DNA from: an uncultured Lamprocystis sp.
GTDB lineage: Bacteria; Pseudomonadota; Gammaproteobacteria; Chromatiales; Chromatiaceae
Length of the DNA stretch: 64,000 nucleotides
Direction of reading: 5' to 3'
NCBI RefSeq assembly: GCF_903933125.1
Contig: NZ_CAIZIZ010000310.1
Span: forward strand, 62,001 to 126,000
Part shown: piece by piece, positions 40,004 to 49,505 of the stretch
Position numbering within the stretch: position 1 is the first letter of the stretch
Layout of the letters: every line of letters starts with the position of its first letter
Notes under the pieces: generated by a model
Databases searched by the model: none
Seen by the model: only the letters and a program-made list of their open reading frames with translations
What the model was told of the DNA's origin: nothing
Position numbers and translations under genes: made by a program

Positions 40004-40264
40004 CGGAACACCATTGAAGAAAAATTTACGTCAAAGTTGACGTACGTTAACTATAGCTCCTTTTTGTGAATCCGCAAGACCAACGCGTGCCGGGGCTTTG
40101 GCGTGTCGACTGGGGCGGGACGCGAGCGACGGCAAGGCGCTCCATGCGAAGGGCTTCGGCGGGGTGGATGGGCATCTGGTGAGAACGCGATGACCGATTA
40201 ACGCCGACTCTATGTTCCGGGTGGCGATTGGAATCAAGCGGAAGAAGATACAGCATTTCCCGGC

Positions 40265-43200
40265 TCACGGCGTCCCCGTCATCGCACCTGCCTGCGCCGC
40301 GGCCTCCTCCCGCTCCAACGCCCGCGCCACGTCCCCCGGCGAGCCGGTGCGCCCCGCCAGGAGGTCATAGGCGACCGGGACGACGAACAAGGTGAACAGG
40401 GTCGCGGCAAGGACACCAAACAGAATGACGGTGCCGATCACGGCGCGCGTCTCGGCACCGGCGCCGGAGGAGAGCAGCAGCGGGATAGCCCCGGCGGCGG
40501 CGGTGAAACTGGTCATAAGGATGGGGCGCAGCCGCACGCGCGAGGCCTCGATCAGTGCATCGCGAAAGGCCGTACCCTGATCGCGCAGTTGATTGGCGAA
40601 TTCGACGATGAGAATGCCGTTCTTGGCGGCCAGACCGACCAACATGATGAGTCCGATCTGACTGTAGATGTTGAGTGTCGCGCCGGTGATCCAAAGCCCG
40701 AAGAGCGCACCGGCCATGGCCAGCGGCACGGTGAGCATGATGATGAAGGGATGTACCCAACTCTCGAATTGGGCGGCCAGCACCAGATAGACCACGATGA
40801 TGCCCAAGGCGAAGACGAACAGGAGGCCGCCGCCGGCCTGTCGAAAGTCCTTGGATTGGCCCTTGAAATCGATCTGCGCCTGCGCGGGCAGGTGAGTGCG
40901 CACCAGTCCCTCCAGATACTCCAGCGCGTCGCCCAGCGCCAGGCCCTCGGCCAGGTTGGCTTCCAGGGTGATGGCGCGCAGCCGGTTGAAGTGGTTGAGG
41001 CTGCGGGAGTCCGCCCGCTCGGAGACGCGGACCAAGTTGGCGAGCGGGATCAGTTCACCGCTGCGCTCGGAGCGGACATAGAGGTTGGTGAGGCTGCCCG
41101 GGGTGCGCTGGGCGTCGCGTTCCCCCTCCAGGATGACATCGTATTCCTCGCCGGCGTCCAGGTAGGTGGTCACCCGCCGCGAACCGAGCATGGTCTCCAG
41201 GGTGCGCCCGATGGTGCCGACCTTGACCCCCAAATCCGCCGCCCGCTCGTAGTCGATCGCCACGCGTAACTGCGGGTTGGTCTCCTTGTAATCCCACTCG
41301 ATCCCGCTGAGTCCGGGGTTGGACTTGGCGATCTCGGCCAGCAGGAGGTCGCGCCACTGCGCCAGTTCCTCATAGGTCCCGCCGCCCAGCACGAACTGCA
41401 CCGGCTTCTGGATGCGCGCCCCGAACCCCTGGCGCATGACCGGGAAGGCCTTGATGCCCGGCAGGTCGGCGAGCCGGTTGCGGATTTCCTCCATGATGAC
41501 CCAGGCCGAGCGGCGCTGATCGAAGTCGTTGAGCACCAGCACCGCCATGCCGGTGTTGAAGGCCAGGGTCCCGCCGAAGCTGCGCGGGGAGCGGATCTGC
41601 AGCCGTGTCGCCTCGCCGCTGTGCGTATAGGGCAGCAGCCGCCGTTCGATCTCGTCCATATAGTCGCTCATATAGGCGAATGAGGCGCCCTCGGGTCCGT
41701 CCACCAGGACGAAGAAAGCGCCGCGGTCCTCTTTCGGCGTGTATTCCTGGGGAATGGCGCGATAGAGCCAGGCCGCGGCGCCCAGGGTGCCCAGCAGCAC
41801 CAGCACCATGACCCAGCGATGATGCAGAAAGAATCCCAGCGCCGCCAGATAGCCGCGGCGGATCGACTCGAAGACCCGGTCGATGCCCCGGCTGAGCCGC
41901 CCCGGCTGGTGACCCTGGGGCAGGATCTTGGACGCCATCATCGGCGAGAGCGTCAGTGCGACCAGAGTGGAGAAGGCCACCGCGGCGGCCATGGTGAGCG
42001 CGAACTCCGAGAACAACCGCCCGACACTGCCCTGCAGAAAGGCGATGGGGACAAAGACGGCGATCAGCACGACCGAGGTCGCGATCACCGCGAACCCCAC
42101 CTGCCGGGTCCCGCGGTAGGCGGCCACCAAACGGGTCTCGCCGTATTCAGCCATCCGTCGATGCACGTTCTCCAGCACCACGATGGCGTCGTCCACCACC
42201 AGGCCGATGGCGAGCACCAGGGCCAGCAGGGTCAGGATGTTGATCGAGAACCCCAGCATCAACAGCACGGTGAAGGTGGCGATCAGCGACACCGGCACCG
42301 TCACCGCCGGAATCAGAGTGGCGCGCACCGAACCCAGAAAGAGAAAGATGACCAGCACCACCAGGACCACGGCGACCGCCAACGTCTTGTAGACCTCCGC
42401 GATGGCGCCCTTGACGAAGACCGAGCTGTCGTAGCTTTGCTTGATCTCCAGACCCGCGGGCAGGGACGGATTGATGCGCGCGGCCTCGGCCTTGACGGCA
42501 TCGGCCACCGCGATGGTGTTGGCGGTCGACTGTTTGGCGACGCCCAGGCCCACCACGGCATCCCCGTTGCTGCGGAACAGATTGCGGTCCTCCTCGGTCC
42601 CCCGTTCGACCCGCGCCACATCGCCCAGACGCACCAGGTAGCCGTCGCGCCCGCGCCCCAGCACCAGCCGGGCGAACTGCTCGGCGGAGCCGAAGGCGCG
42701 GTCGAGCCGCACGCTGAACTGACGCGTCTGCGACTCCACGCTGCCGGCCGGCAGTTCCAGGTTCTCGGCCCGCAGCGCGTTCTCCACATCGGTGACCGTG
42801 AGGCCGCGCGCGGCCAGGGCCTGCCGGTCGAGCCAGACGCGCATGGCATAGGTCTGATCCCCACCCACCCGGATACGCGCCACCCCGTCGAGCACCGAGA
42901 AGCGGTCCACCAGATAGCGGTTGGCATAATCGGTCAGCTCAGGGACCGAGAGCCGGTCGCTGACCAGATTCAGCCAGAGAATCACGTCATCGTTGCTGTC
43001 GACCTTCTGGATCTCCGGCGGGTCGGCTTCCGTCGGGAGCTGATCGAGGATGCCGGAAACCCGGTCGCGGATATCGTTGGCCGCCCCGTCGATGTCGCGG
43101 CCGACCGTGAATTCGACCGTGATGGCCGAGCGCCCGTCCTCGCTCACCGAGGCGATGGTGCGAATGCCCTCCACGCCGGCGATGCGGTCCTCGATCAGCC

Positions 43201-43393
43201 GGGTGATGCGGGTCTCCACCACAGCGGCCGCGGCCCCCGGGTAGGTCGTCTCTACCGAGACCACCGGCGGGTCGATGTCCGGGTATTCGCGCAGCGGCAG
43301 CCGGTCGTAGGCGACCAGGCCGAAGGCGGTCAGCAGCAGCGACAGGACCGCGGCCAGCACCGGGCGCCGCACCGAGACATCGGACAGCATCAT
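40265..43393 (-). CDS. RND efflux transporter permease (AcrB/MexK-like)
   Basis: 'MMLSDVSVRRPVLAAVLSLLLTAFGLVAYDRLPLREYPDIDPPVVSVETTYPGA', 'VVDDAIVVLENVHRRMAEYG', 'MLVGLAAKNGILIVEFANQLRDQG'. Confidence 0.96.
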   Translation of the reverse strand: MMLSDVSVRRPVLAAVLSLLLTAFGLVAYDRLPLREYPDIDPPVVSVETTYPGAAAAVVETRITRLIEDRIAGVEGIRTIASVSEDGRSAITVEFTVGRDIDGAANDIRDRVSGILDQLPTEADPPEIQKVDSNDDVILWLNLVSDRLSVPELTDYANRYLVDRFSVLDGVARIRVGGDQTYAMRVWLDRQALAARGLTVTDVENALRAENLELPAGSVESQTRQFSVRLDRAFGSAEQFARLVLGRGRDGYLVRLGDVARVERGTEEDRNLFRSNGDAVVGLGVAKQSTANTIAVADAVKAEAARINPSLPAGLEIKQSYDSSVFVKGAIAEVYKTLAVAVVLVVLVIFLFLGSVRATLIPAVTVPVSLIATFTVLLMLGFSINILTLLALVLAIGLVVDDAIVVLENVHRRMAEYGETRLVAAYRGTRQVGFAVIATSVVLIAVFVPIAFLQGSVGRLFSEFALTMAAAVAFSTLVALTLSPMMASKILPQGHQPGRLSRGIDRVFESIRRGYLAALGFFLHHRWVMVLVLLGTLGAAAWLYRAIPQEYTPKEDRGAFFVLVDGPEGASFAYMSDYMDEIERRLLPYTHSGEATRLQIRSPRSFGGTLAFNTGMAVLVLNDFDQRRSAWVIMEEIRNRLADLPGIKAFPVMRQGFGARIQKPVQFVLGGGTYEELAQWRDLLLAEIAKSNPGLSGIEWDYKETNPQLRVAIDYERAADLGVKVGTIGRTLETMLGSRRVTTYLDAGEEYDVILEGERDAQRTPGSLTNLYVRSERSGELIPLANLVRVSERADSRSLNHFNRLRAITLEANLAEGLALGDALEYLEGLVRTHLPAQAQIDFKGQSKDFRQAGGGLLFVFALGIIVVYLVLAAQFESWVHPFIIMLTVPLAMAGALFGLWITGATLNIYSQIGLIMLVGLAAKNGILIVEFANQLRDQGTAFRDALIEASRVRLRPILMTSFTAAAGAIPLLLSSGAGAETRAVIGTVILFGVLAATLFTLFVVPVAYDLLAGRTGSPGDVARALEREEAAAQAGAMTGTP

Positions 43394-44466
43394 GGCTTGA
43401 CCGCCTCCCGCGCCCCCAGCAGGTCCTTGAGCGGTCGGGTGCCGTCGTCCAGCACCAGATCCAGCGCCTGACCCGCGCGTACCTTGTCGCTGCCGTGGGT
43501 GATGACCCGATCGCCGGCCCGCAGGCCATCGGTGATCTCCACCTCGCCGGGGCGGCGGGCGCCGATGCGGACCTGGACACGCTCGGCCCGGTCGTCGGCG
43601 CCCACCCGCATGACGAACTGATCCTGACCCAGCGCCAGCAGGGCGGACTCCGGGATCACCAGCGCCTGCCGCGGATTGCGCTCGAGCTCCACCTGCATCA
43701 GCAGTCCGGGGCGCAGCCGGCCATCCGGATTGGGGATCAGGGCGCGCACCGCAATGGAGCGGGTCACCGGATCGATCCGGCTGTCGACCCCGCTCACCTC
43801 ACCGCGAAACCGCTGGTCCCCGTACTCCGGGGCGCGCGCGGTCACGGCAAGACCGGGCTTGAGGTCGGCGAGGAAGACGCTCGGCACCGAGAAATCGAGC
43901 TTCATGGTGCTGAGGTCATCCAGCGTAGTGATCTGGTTCGCGGGCTCCACCAGGGCGCCGACGCTGATATTGCGCAGCCCCAGCACGCCGTCGAAGGGGG
44001 CCTTGATCAGCCGGTCCGCCAGCCGCGACTCGATCGCCGCGAGTGCCGCCCGCGCAGTCTCCAGATCGCGGCGCCGCTCGTCGAGCAGCGATTCGGCGGC
44101 CGAGCGCTGCCCGGCCAGCGACTTCACCCGCTCGTACTGGCGCTGCGCCTCCGCCACCCGCGCCCGCCCCTCCTCGATCAGCGCGTGCTCCTCGGCCCCG
44201 GTCATCTCCACCAGGATGTCGCCTTTCTTGACCCGCTGGCCGTCGTCGAAGTGGATCGCCGACACGGTCTCGGTCACGTTGGCGGTAACCACCACCGACT
44301 CGCGCGCCTTCAGGGTCCCCAGCGCCTCGACCGGGTCAGTGAAGGGCAGCGTGCGCACCGCGGCGACGATCACGGGCGTCGCCGGCTGGGGCGGGGTCTC
44401 CGCCGCCGACGCGGCGGCGGCCGCGAGCAGTGTGGCGCAGAGGAGCAGAGCGGTGCGAAGCGGCAT
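43390..44466 (-). CDS. RND efflux periplasmic adaptor (membrane fusion protein)
   Basis: 'ARESVVVTANVTETVSAIHFDDGQRVKKGDILVEM', 'IKAPFDGVLGLRNISVGALVEPANQITTLDDLSTM'. Start MPLRTALLL at 44466; 4-bp overlap with the permease. Confidence 0.94.
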   Translation of the reverse strand: MPLRTALLLCATLLAAAAASAAETPPQPATPVIVAAVRTLPFTDPVEALGTLKARESVVVTANVTETVSAIHFDDGQRVKKGDILVEMTGAEEHALIEEGRARVAEAQRQYERVKSLAGQRSAAESLLDERRRDLETARAALAAIESRLADRLIKAPFDGVLGLRNISVGALVEPANQITTLDDLSTMKLDFSVPSVFLADLKPGLAVTARAPEYGDQRFRGEVSGVDSRIDPVTRSIAVRALIPNPDGRLRPGLLMQVELERNPRQALVIPESALLALGQDQFVMRVGADDRAERVQVRIGARRPGEVEITDGLRAGDRVITHGSDKVRAGQALDLVLDDGTRPLKDLLGAREAVKP

Positions 44467-44589
44467 GGAGTGACCTGGCGGACGCTTGACGGGGCTTGGT
44501 GATTCAGCCTTTGCCGCAACATGGAGACGCCATCCGGCCAGTACCAGTGCAAGCCTGAGCAACGGCCGACAGGCACCAACGCGGTTGAC

Positions 44590-45344
44590 CGCACGATATC
44601 CCCAGCTGTTTCGGTGATCTGATCCGTGCTGCCCAGGTTGCGACCGGCGCGCGCGTGGTGATCCTGGTCGAACGGATCGATCCGGTGACGCTGCTGTTCC
44701 AAGCCGGTTATCTGACGATCGACCACGCCCGCCAGATTTTTGATCAATGGCTGTTCTCACTTCGTGTCCCCAATCAGGAAGTGCGTCAAGCGCTTGCCAA
44801 CCACTTGGTCGATGCCTACACGTCCCGCTTGCCCAGCGAGCGATTGCGTTGGCAAAAGACCCTCTACGATTCTTTAGCCCAGGGTGATGTCGCCGGCCTG
44901 TTGGCGGCAATCAGCCGGCTGTTCGCCGGTATTCCCTGGCGAAACTTCACGGCCAACGACTTGCCCTTGACCGAGGGCTATTACGCCAGCGTCCTCTATG
45001 CCTTCTTTGCCAGCCTCAATGCCGAGATCATCCCCGAGGACATCAGCAATCAGGGCCAGGTCGACCTGACCATCAAACTGGTCGACTACATCTATGTCAT
45101 CGAGATTAAGCTGAACCGCGGCCAGGCTGGGCCGGTGCCGTCCGGGATCGAGCCGCGCCCTGGCGACGCGACCGTGCCCGTCTTGACTCAGGCGGGCGAC
45201 AATCCGGCCCTGGTCCAAATCCAGGCCCGCGGCTACAGCGCCAAGTACCGCGGTCTGCCGAACAAGGGTTTGTTTGAGGTTGGACTGGTGTTCGACCCCC
45301 AAGCGGGCAACCTGACGCAAGCCGATTGGGTGGCGGTGGTTTGA
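44590..45344 (+). pseudogene. DUF1703-type AAA-ATPase-like / PD-(D/E)XK nuclease protein, N-terminally and internally deleted
   Basis: Frame reads SCFGDLIRAAQVATGARVVILV (ATPase Walker-B lead-in) then abruptly ERIDPVTLLFQAGYLTI...AFFASLNAEIIPEDISNQGQVDLTIKLVDYIYVIEIKL (PDDEXK core E...D..I...IEIK). Confidence 0.72.
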
Positions 45345-45541
45345 CCGCGCGCGGACCTCAGCCGCTCCCATGCGACGCGGCTCAGGTTGCGCGTCTTGCG
45401 ACTGAACGTATCAATCGCATCCGCACGATTCACGGCACCCTGGCTATTGAGGGTAACCGGCTGACGCAGGAACAGATCACGGCCATTCTGGAAGGCAAGC
45501 GGACGGCAACGGTCGGATGGGCCGGCTGTGGCAGACGCTGA
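45341..45541 (+). pseudogene. Fic-family protein, N-terminal fragment only
   Basis: 'RINRIRTIHGTLAIEGNRLTQEQITAILEGKR' is the typical Fic N-terminal helix; ends before any HPFxxGNGR motif. Confidence 0.65.
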
Positions 45542-45549
45542 TCTTGAGG

Positions 45550-46164
45550 TTACAGCCCCATCAACCGCGCCACCCCGTCCCAGCCAAGTTGCACGGCGAA
45601 CAGCGCGAGGACGATCCCCAAGGCGCGACAGACAAGGCGGTATCCGCCATCGGTCAGGCCCCGCCCCCAATGCGCGGTGAGCAGCGCCAGCACCACCTTG
45701 GTGCCGACGAGCAGTGTATAGAAGGTCAACAGGAACCACAGGGCGAGCCGGGGGGACCGGTCCGCGGCGGCGGCCAGCAGCGGACCGCCAAGGGTGATCC
45801 AGAACAGCCAGGGGTAGGGGCTCAGCAGGTTGACCGCCATGCCCCGCCCGAGCGCGCCGTTGACCGCGGTGCCGGCCGGTTCGGGCAGCACGGCACGCCA
45901 TTGCGCGCGTGCCAGGTGTGCGACCACCAGGGCTCCGGTCAACGACAGTACGGCCAACCAGGGAGATTGCGGGTCCAGGCTGCCGGCCAGGCCCCAACTG
46001 AGTGCGACGATCGGTGTGTCGGTGAGCAGCGGGGCAAGCGCCACGCGGATTCCGGCGGACGCACCGCCGCGCAGGCTCTCGGTCATCACCAGGGCGAGTA
46101 GGGGGCCGGGCGCAAGTCCCGCGCCGAGGCCGAGCAGGACTGCTTGCAGAGTCATCGCGAGCAT
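45550..46164 (-). CDS. LysE family translocator
   Basis: 'GLGAGLAPGPLLALVMTESLRGGASAGIRVALAPLLTDTPIVALS', multi-TM, 'NLLSPYPWLFWITLGGPLL'. Confidence 0.88.
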   Translation of the reverse strand: MLAMTLQAVLLGLGAGLAPGPLLALVMTESLRGGASAGIRVALAPLLTDTPIVALSWGLAGSLDPQSPWLAVLSLTGALVVAHLARAQWRAVLPEPAGTAVNGALGRGMAVNLLSPYPWLFWITLGGPLLAAAADRSPRLALWFLLTFYTLLVGTKVVLALLTAHWGRGLTDGGYRLVCRALGIVLALFAVQLGWDGVARLMGL

Positions 46165-46334
46165 GCTGATGGAAGCGCTGTGGGCCGTCGGTTTTCTTGT
46201 TTAGCGGTGATCGCCGCAGTCAGCCTTCGCCAAGGGTTCGGTCACCAGCCCCTGTCCAGCACCCAGGCGACTGAGGATAGGCTCCCGCCGCGCCGGGGCT
46301 TGCCCGCTGACATGAATGGTTCCATAGTACCGCC

Positions 46335-46913
46335 ATGACCTCTGTTGTCGCACTCTACGATGCCCTGACCTCGGCCCCCGACGATCGCACCCGTGCCCGG
46401 GTGATCGCCGAGGCGTTCGAGCGTCTGGAAGAACGCTATCCCCAGCTGCCGGACTTGGCCACTCAAGGTCATGTGCGCGAGGCGGAATTGCGTCTGCAAA
46501 AGGAGATCGAGCAAGTCCGCGGTGATCTCCAGGCCACTGAACTTCGGCTGAAAAAAGAGATCGAGCAGGTGCGTGCCGAGTTTAAACTCGACCTCGAGCG
46601 GGTGCGCGGCGACCTCCAGGCCACCGAACTGAGACTGAAAAAGGAAATCGAGCAGGTTCGTGGTGATCTGCGGGCCACCGAACTGAGCCTCAAGAAGGAC
46701 ATTGAGCAGGTACGTGCCGATCTCAAAGCGGACATCGAACAGGTACGGGCCGAGCTCAAGGCGGACATCGAACAGTTACGGGCCGAGCTCAAGCTCGACA
46801 TCGAGCGGGTCCGCGGCGAGGTGGCACGCACCAAGATCGATCTGCTGAAATGGATCGTTCCGCTGATGTTTGCGCAAGTTGCCGCCATCGCTGCCTTGGT
46901 GAAGCTCCTTTGA
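46335..46913 (+). CDS. hendecad coiled-coil protein with C-terminal TM (DUF1640/CCDC90-like)
   Basis: Repeated RGDLQATELRLKKEIEQV (18 aa) and RAELKADIEQV (11 aa) units, then 'LLKWIVPLMFAQVAAIAALVKLL' TM. Confidence 0.8.
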   Translation: MTSVVALYDALTSAPDDRTRARVIAEAFERLEERYPQLPDLATQGHVREAELRLQKEIEQVRGDLQATELRLKKEIEQVRAEFKLDLERVRGDLQATELRLKKEIEQVRGDLRATELSLKKDIEQVRADLKADIEQVRAELKADIEQLRAELKLDIERVRGEVARTKIDLLKWIVPLMFAQVAAIAALVKLL

Positions 46914-47005
46914 GTTGAGACTCCAGGACGGGCGCGCGGCGATCCGGGTCGCCTGAGGCGGAGTCGACCCCCGCCGGTATCAGTTGAGGAGCCAGACCAG
47001 GGACC

Positions 47006-49438
47006 ATGCCCAGACGCACACTCTTGATTGGTTACGGCGGATTCGGTCTGGACGCCATGCAGCGGCTGCTGCACCAATCCGCACTGCGCGGCGTGCTGCG
47101 GTGGCGCGAGACCCAGACCGGCGGGGTCGCCTCGGCCCAGCGTCAGCTCGAAGACCTGGGTTTGCTGGCGCTGCCCGATCCGTTCGACGGCGCGGCCGGC
47201 AGCGGCGCCCAGGCCGCGGCCGGTGCGCCCCAGTTTCTGACCGATCTCTACCGCCAGATCAAGCTGCTGCCGGCCGATGCGCCGACCGTCGAGGCCGGAG
47301 TCGCGCACTGGGTGCGGCGCGCGGCCGATGCGCTCATGGCCCAGGGCGCATTCGATCAGGGCGACCCGGTGGGGCTTGACCTGATCGTCCTGGCGCGTCC
47401 GACCGTCCCCGAGACCATCGCGCATCTGGATATCCTGCTCCAGGACATCTTGAAGACACTCGCTGATTCGCGCTTTTTCCAGGTCGCGGTGCAGGGGGCG
47501 GAGAATCTCAACTGCATCCTGGTGCTGGACTTCGATGACTACTGGCAGGGCGCCGGCGCGCCGGAGGCGGTGACCAATGCCGAGGGGCTGCGCGCGGCCT
47601 TGCGCAATTCCATGCTGGGCTGGGAGCGTCGGCAGGCCCAGCGGCTGGCGGCGGTCGACCGCTGTTATCTGGTGGACGGCCGCACGGCGATGGGTCATCG
47701 CCCGCCGCCGGTGCGGCTCGATGAGGTGGTGCTGTTTCTCGAACTGCTGTTGTTCGAGGGGCTGCGCGCCGCCAAGCAGGGGCTCTACCAGCAGCAGTCA
47801 CTGGCTCAGCCGATCACCGCCACTTTTGGTATCCGCCTCCTGGAGGAAAGCACCCTGGTGCTGAGTCGCGAGGCGGCGGCGACCTTCGGGCGGCGCTGGC
47901 TGGATGCCCTGATCGGCGACCAGGAGCAGTGTCCGGATCGCGCCGCCCGGCGCGTGCACGAGACCCTCGAGCCCTATCGCCGCCGGACCATCGAGCAGCG
48001 CATCGACGATGCGCGTCTGGAACAGTTGTTCCAGACCGGCGGCCTCCAGTTGACTCAGGCCCTGATGGCGGTACCGGACCGGCAGGCGGCGGACTGGCCG
48101 GAACGCCTCCAGGCCGTTTTCGAGCGTGAGCGCCAAGCCCTGGCGCAGACGCTGGATCGCGCCGGCTGGGAGATCGTCAGCGCGCTCAAGAAGGCGCACT
48201 TTCAGGACCTGGATCAGCAGGTCGCGGCGGCGGTCGAGGCGGACCTGCATGACGCGCGCGCCCCGGCTTCGCTGCGGCTGGTGCGCGAGGCGATCGACGG
48301 CCTGCGCGATGAACGCCGCCTGGGGGCGGATGGACTGCTCCCGGCGGCCGAGGTCGACGCCGATCCGTTGCGGCGCCTGCGACTGCTGCACCGGCGCTAC
48401 CGCGACCAGTATGACCAATGGCTGGCCCGTCAGGGCCGCGCGCTGCAATGGTTCTGGCCGCTGTTCGCGCTCCTGCTTGCGCTTGGCCTGGCGCCCCTGT
48501 CGGTGCAAGTGGCCGGTCAGCTCAAACCGCCCGGTCCGGCCTGGCTGGGCGGCTGGCTCGATCAGGCGGTGACCACGTTGCATACGGTCAACCAGCCGCT
48601 GCTCTGGACGCTGGTATGGCTGCCGCTCCTGTGGGTACTGTTGGCGCTGCTGATTCAACCGCTGATCACCGCCCGCATCGCGCGCGCCCAGCGCTTTTTC
48701 ACCAGCGCCGAGCGCGGACGCTTCCATGACCATATCCGCGACCTGCTGGCGCCCCTGCGCGAATCCTTGCTGGAGCGCGTGCGCCGCAACATCCGCTCCA
48801 GTCTCGCCAACGATGTGCAGAAAACGCTGAGCCGCATCGGCGAGCGGCTCGCCGAACGCGGGCGGGAGATGGACTGGCTGCGCCGTCAGCTCAACGAGTT
48901 CTTGCGCCTCAGCAGCCAGCCGACCACCGCGGTGCGCAAGTGGGTCAGCCGCGCGGGCGCGCTGGACACCATGCTGGAGGCTAATCCGCCGATCCGCGAC
49001 CGCATCTGCTATCGACAGGACGTCTTGCCCCGACCCTTTGCCGGCTGGAACGCGCACTTTTGCGATGCCTTTCTCGATCCGCTGCGCTTCATCGATAGCC
49101 TGAGCAAACCCTATGCGGACGGCTATGAGCATGCCGAGCAGCGGCGCGATGCTGGTGAGGATCTGCCGCTACGTCGTCGCGAACTGATCGACTTCATCGA
49201 CCATAGCCGGCTGGCGCCGGCCTGCCGCTTCATGCAGGACACCGGTGTCACCGATGCGCAGCGCTGGTGCATCACCGCGCAGCGCTGGCGTGCCGTACCG
49301 GGCATGGTCGAAGAACTGAACAACCGGCTCGGAATCATCGCCGAGGACATCATCCCGGCCCGCGATCACGCGCGGGTCTATCTGTTGGTGCTGCAAACCG
49401 GGGTGGCGGCGGCGAACCTGGAGCGGGAGCAGGCATGA
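47006..49438 (+). CDS. large membrane protein with tubulin-like (Tubulin_2-type) N-terminus
   Basis: 'MPRRTLLIGYGGFGLDAMQRLLHQSALRG' glycine-rich nucleotide-binding start; two TM helices 'WFWPLFALLLALGLAPLSVQV' and 'LLWTLVWLPLLWVLLALLIQPLI'. Family call from memory of motif layout. Confidence 0.5.
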   Translation: MPRRTLLIGYGGFGLDAMQRLLHQSALRGVLRWRETQTGGVASAQRQLEDLGLLALPDPFDGAAGSGAQAAAGAPQFLTDLYRQIKLLPADAPTVEAGVAHWVRRAADALMAQGAFDQGDPVGLDLIVLARPTVPETIAHLDILLQDILKTLADSRFFQVAVQGAENLNCILVLDFDDYWQGAGAPEAVTNAEGLRAALRNSMLGWERRQAQRLAAVDRCYLVDGRTAMGHRPPPVRLDEVVLFLELLLFEGLRAAKQGLYQQQSLAQPITATFGIRLLEESTLVLSREAAATFGRRWLDALIGDQEQCPDRAARRVHETLEPYRRRTIEQRIDDARLEQLFQTGGLQLTQALMAVPDRQAADWPERLQAVFERERQALAQTLDRAGWEIVSALKKAHFQDLDQQVAAAVEADLHDARAPASLRLVREAIDGLRDERRLGADGLLPAAEVDADPLRRLRLLHRRYRDQYDQWLARQGRALQWFWPLFALLLALGLAPLSVQVAGQLKPPGPAWLGGWLDQAVTTLHTVNQPLLWTLVWLPLLWVLLALLIQPLITARIARAQRFFTSAERGRFHDHIRDLLAPLRESLLERVRRNIRSSLANDVQKTLSRIGERLAERGREMDWLRRQLNEFLRLSSQPTTAVRKWVSRAGALDTMLEANPPIRDRICYRQDVLPRPFAGWNAHFCDAFLDPLRFIDSLSKPYADGYEHAEQRRDAGEDLPLRRRELIDFIDHSRLAPACRFMQDTGVTDAQRWCITAQRWRAVPGMVEELNNRLGIIAEDIIPARDHARVYLLVLQTGVAAANLEREQA

Positions 49439-49505
49439 GTTCAGCAGTGCGGTGGTCGGCAGGTGTGCCGCCCGGCGGGATGCGGCATCTACGGGGGCGG
49501 GGCCA

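Noticed and set aside
40031-40260. Short minus-strand ORFs upstream of the AAA gene
   Set aside because: Overlapping short frames with no motif; probably intergenic.
41819-43471. 550-aa plus-strand ORF rich in His/Gln/Asp
   Set aside because: Antisense of the RND permease gene.
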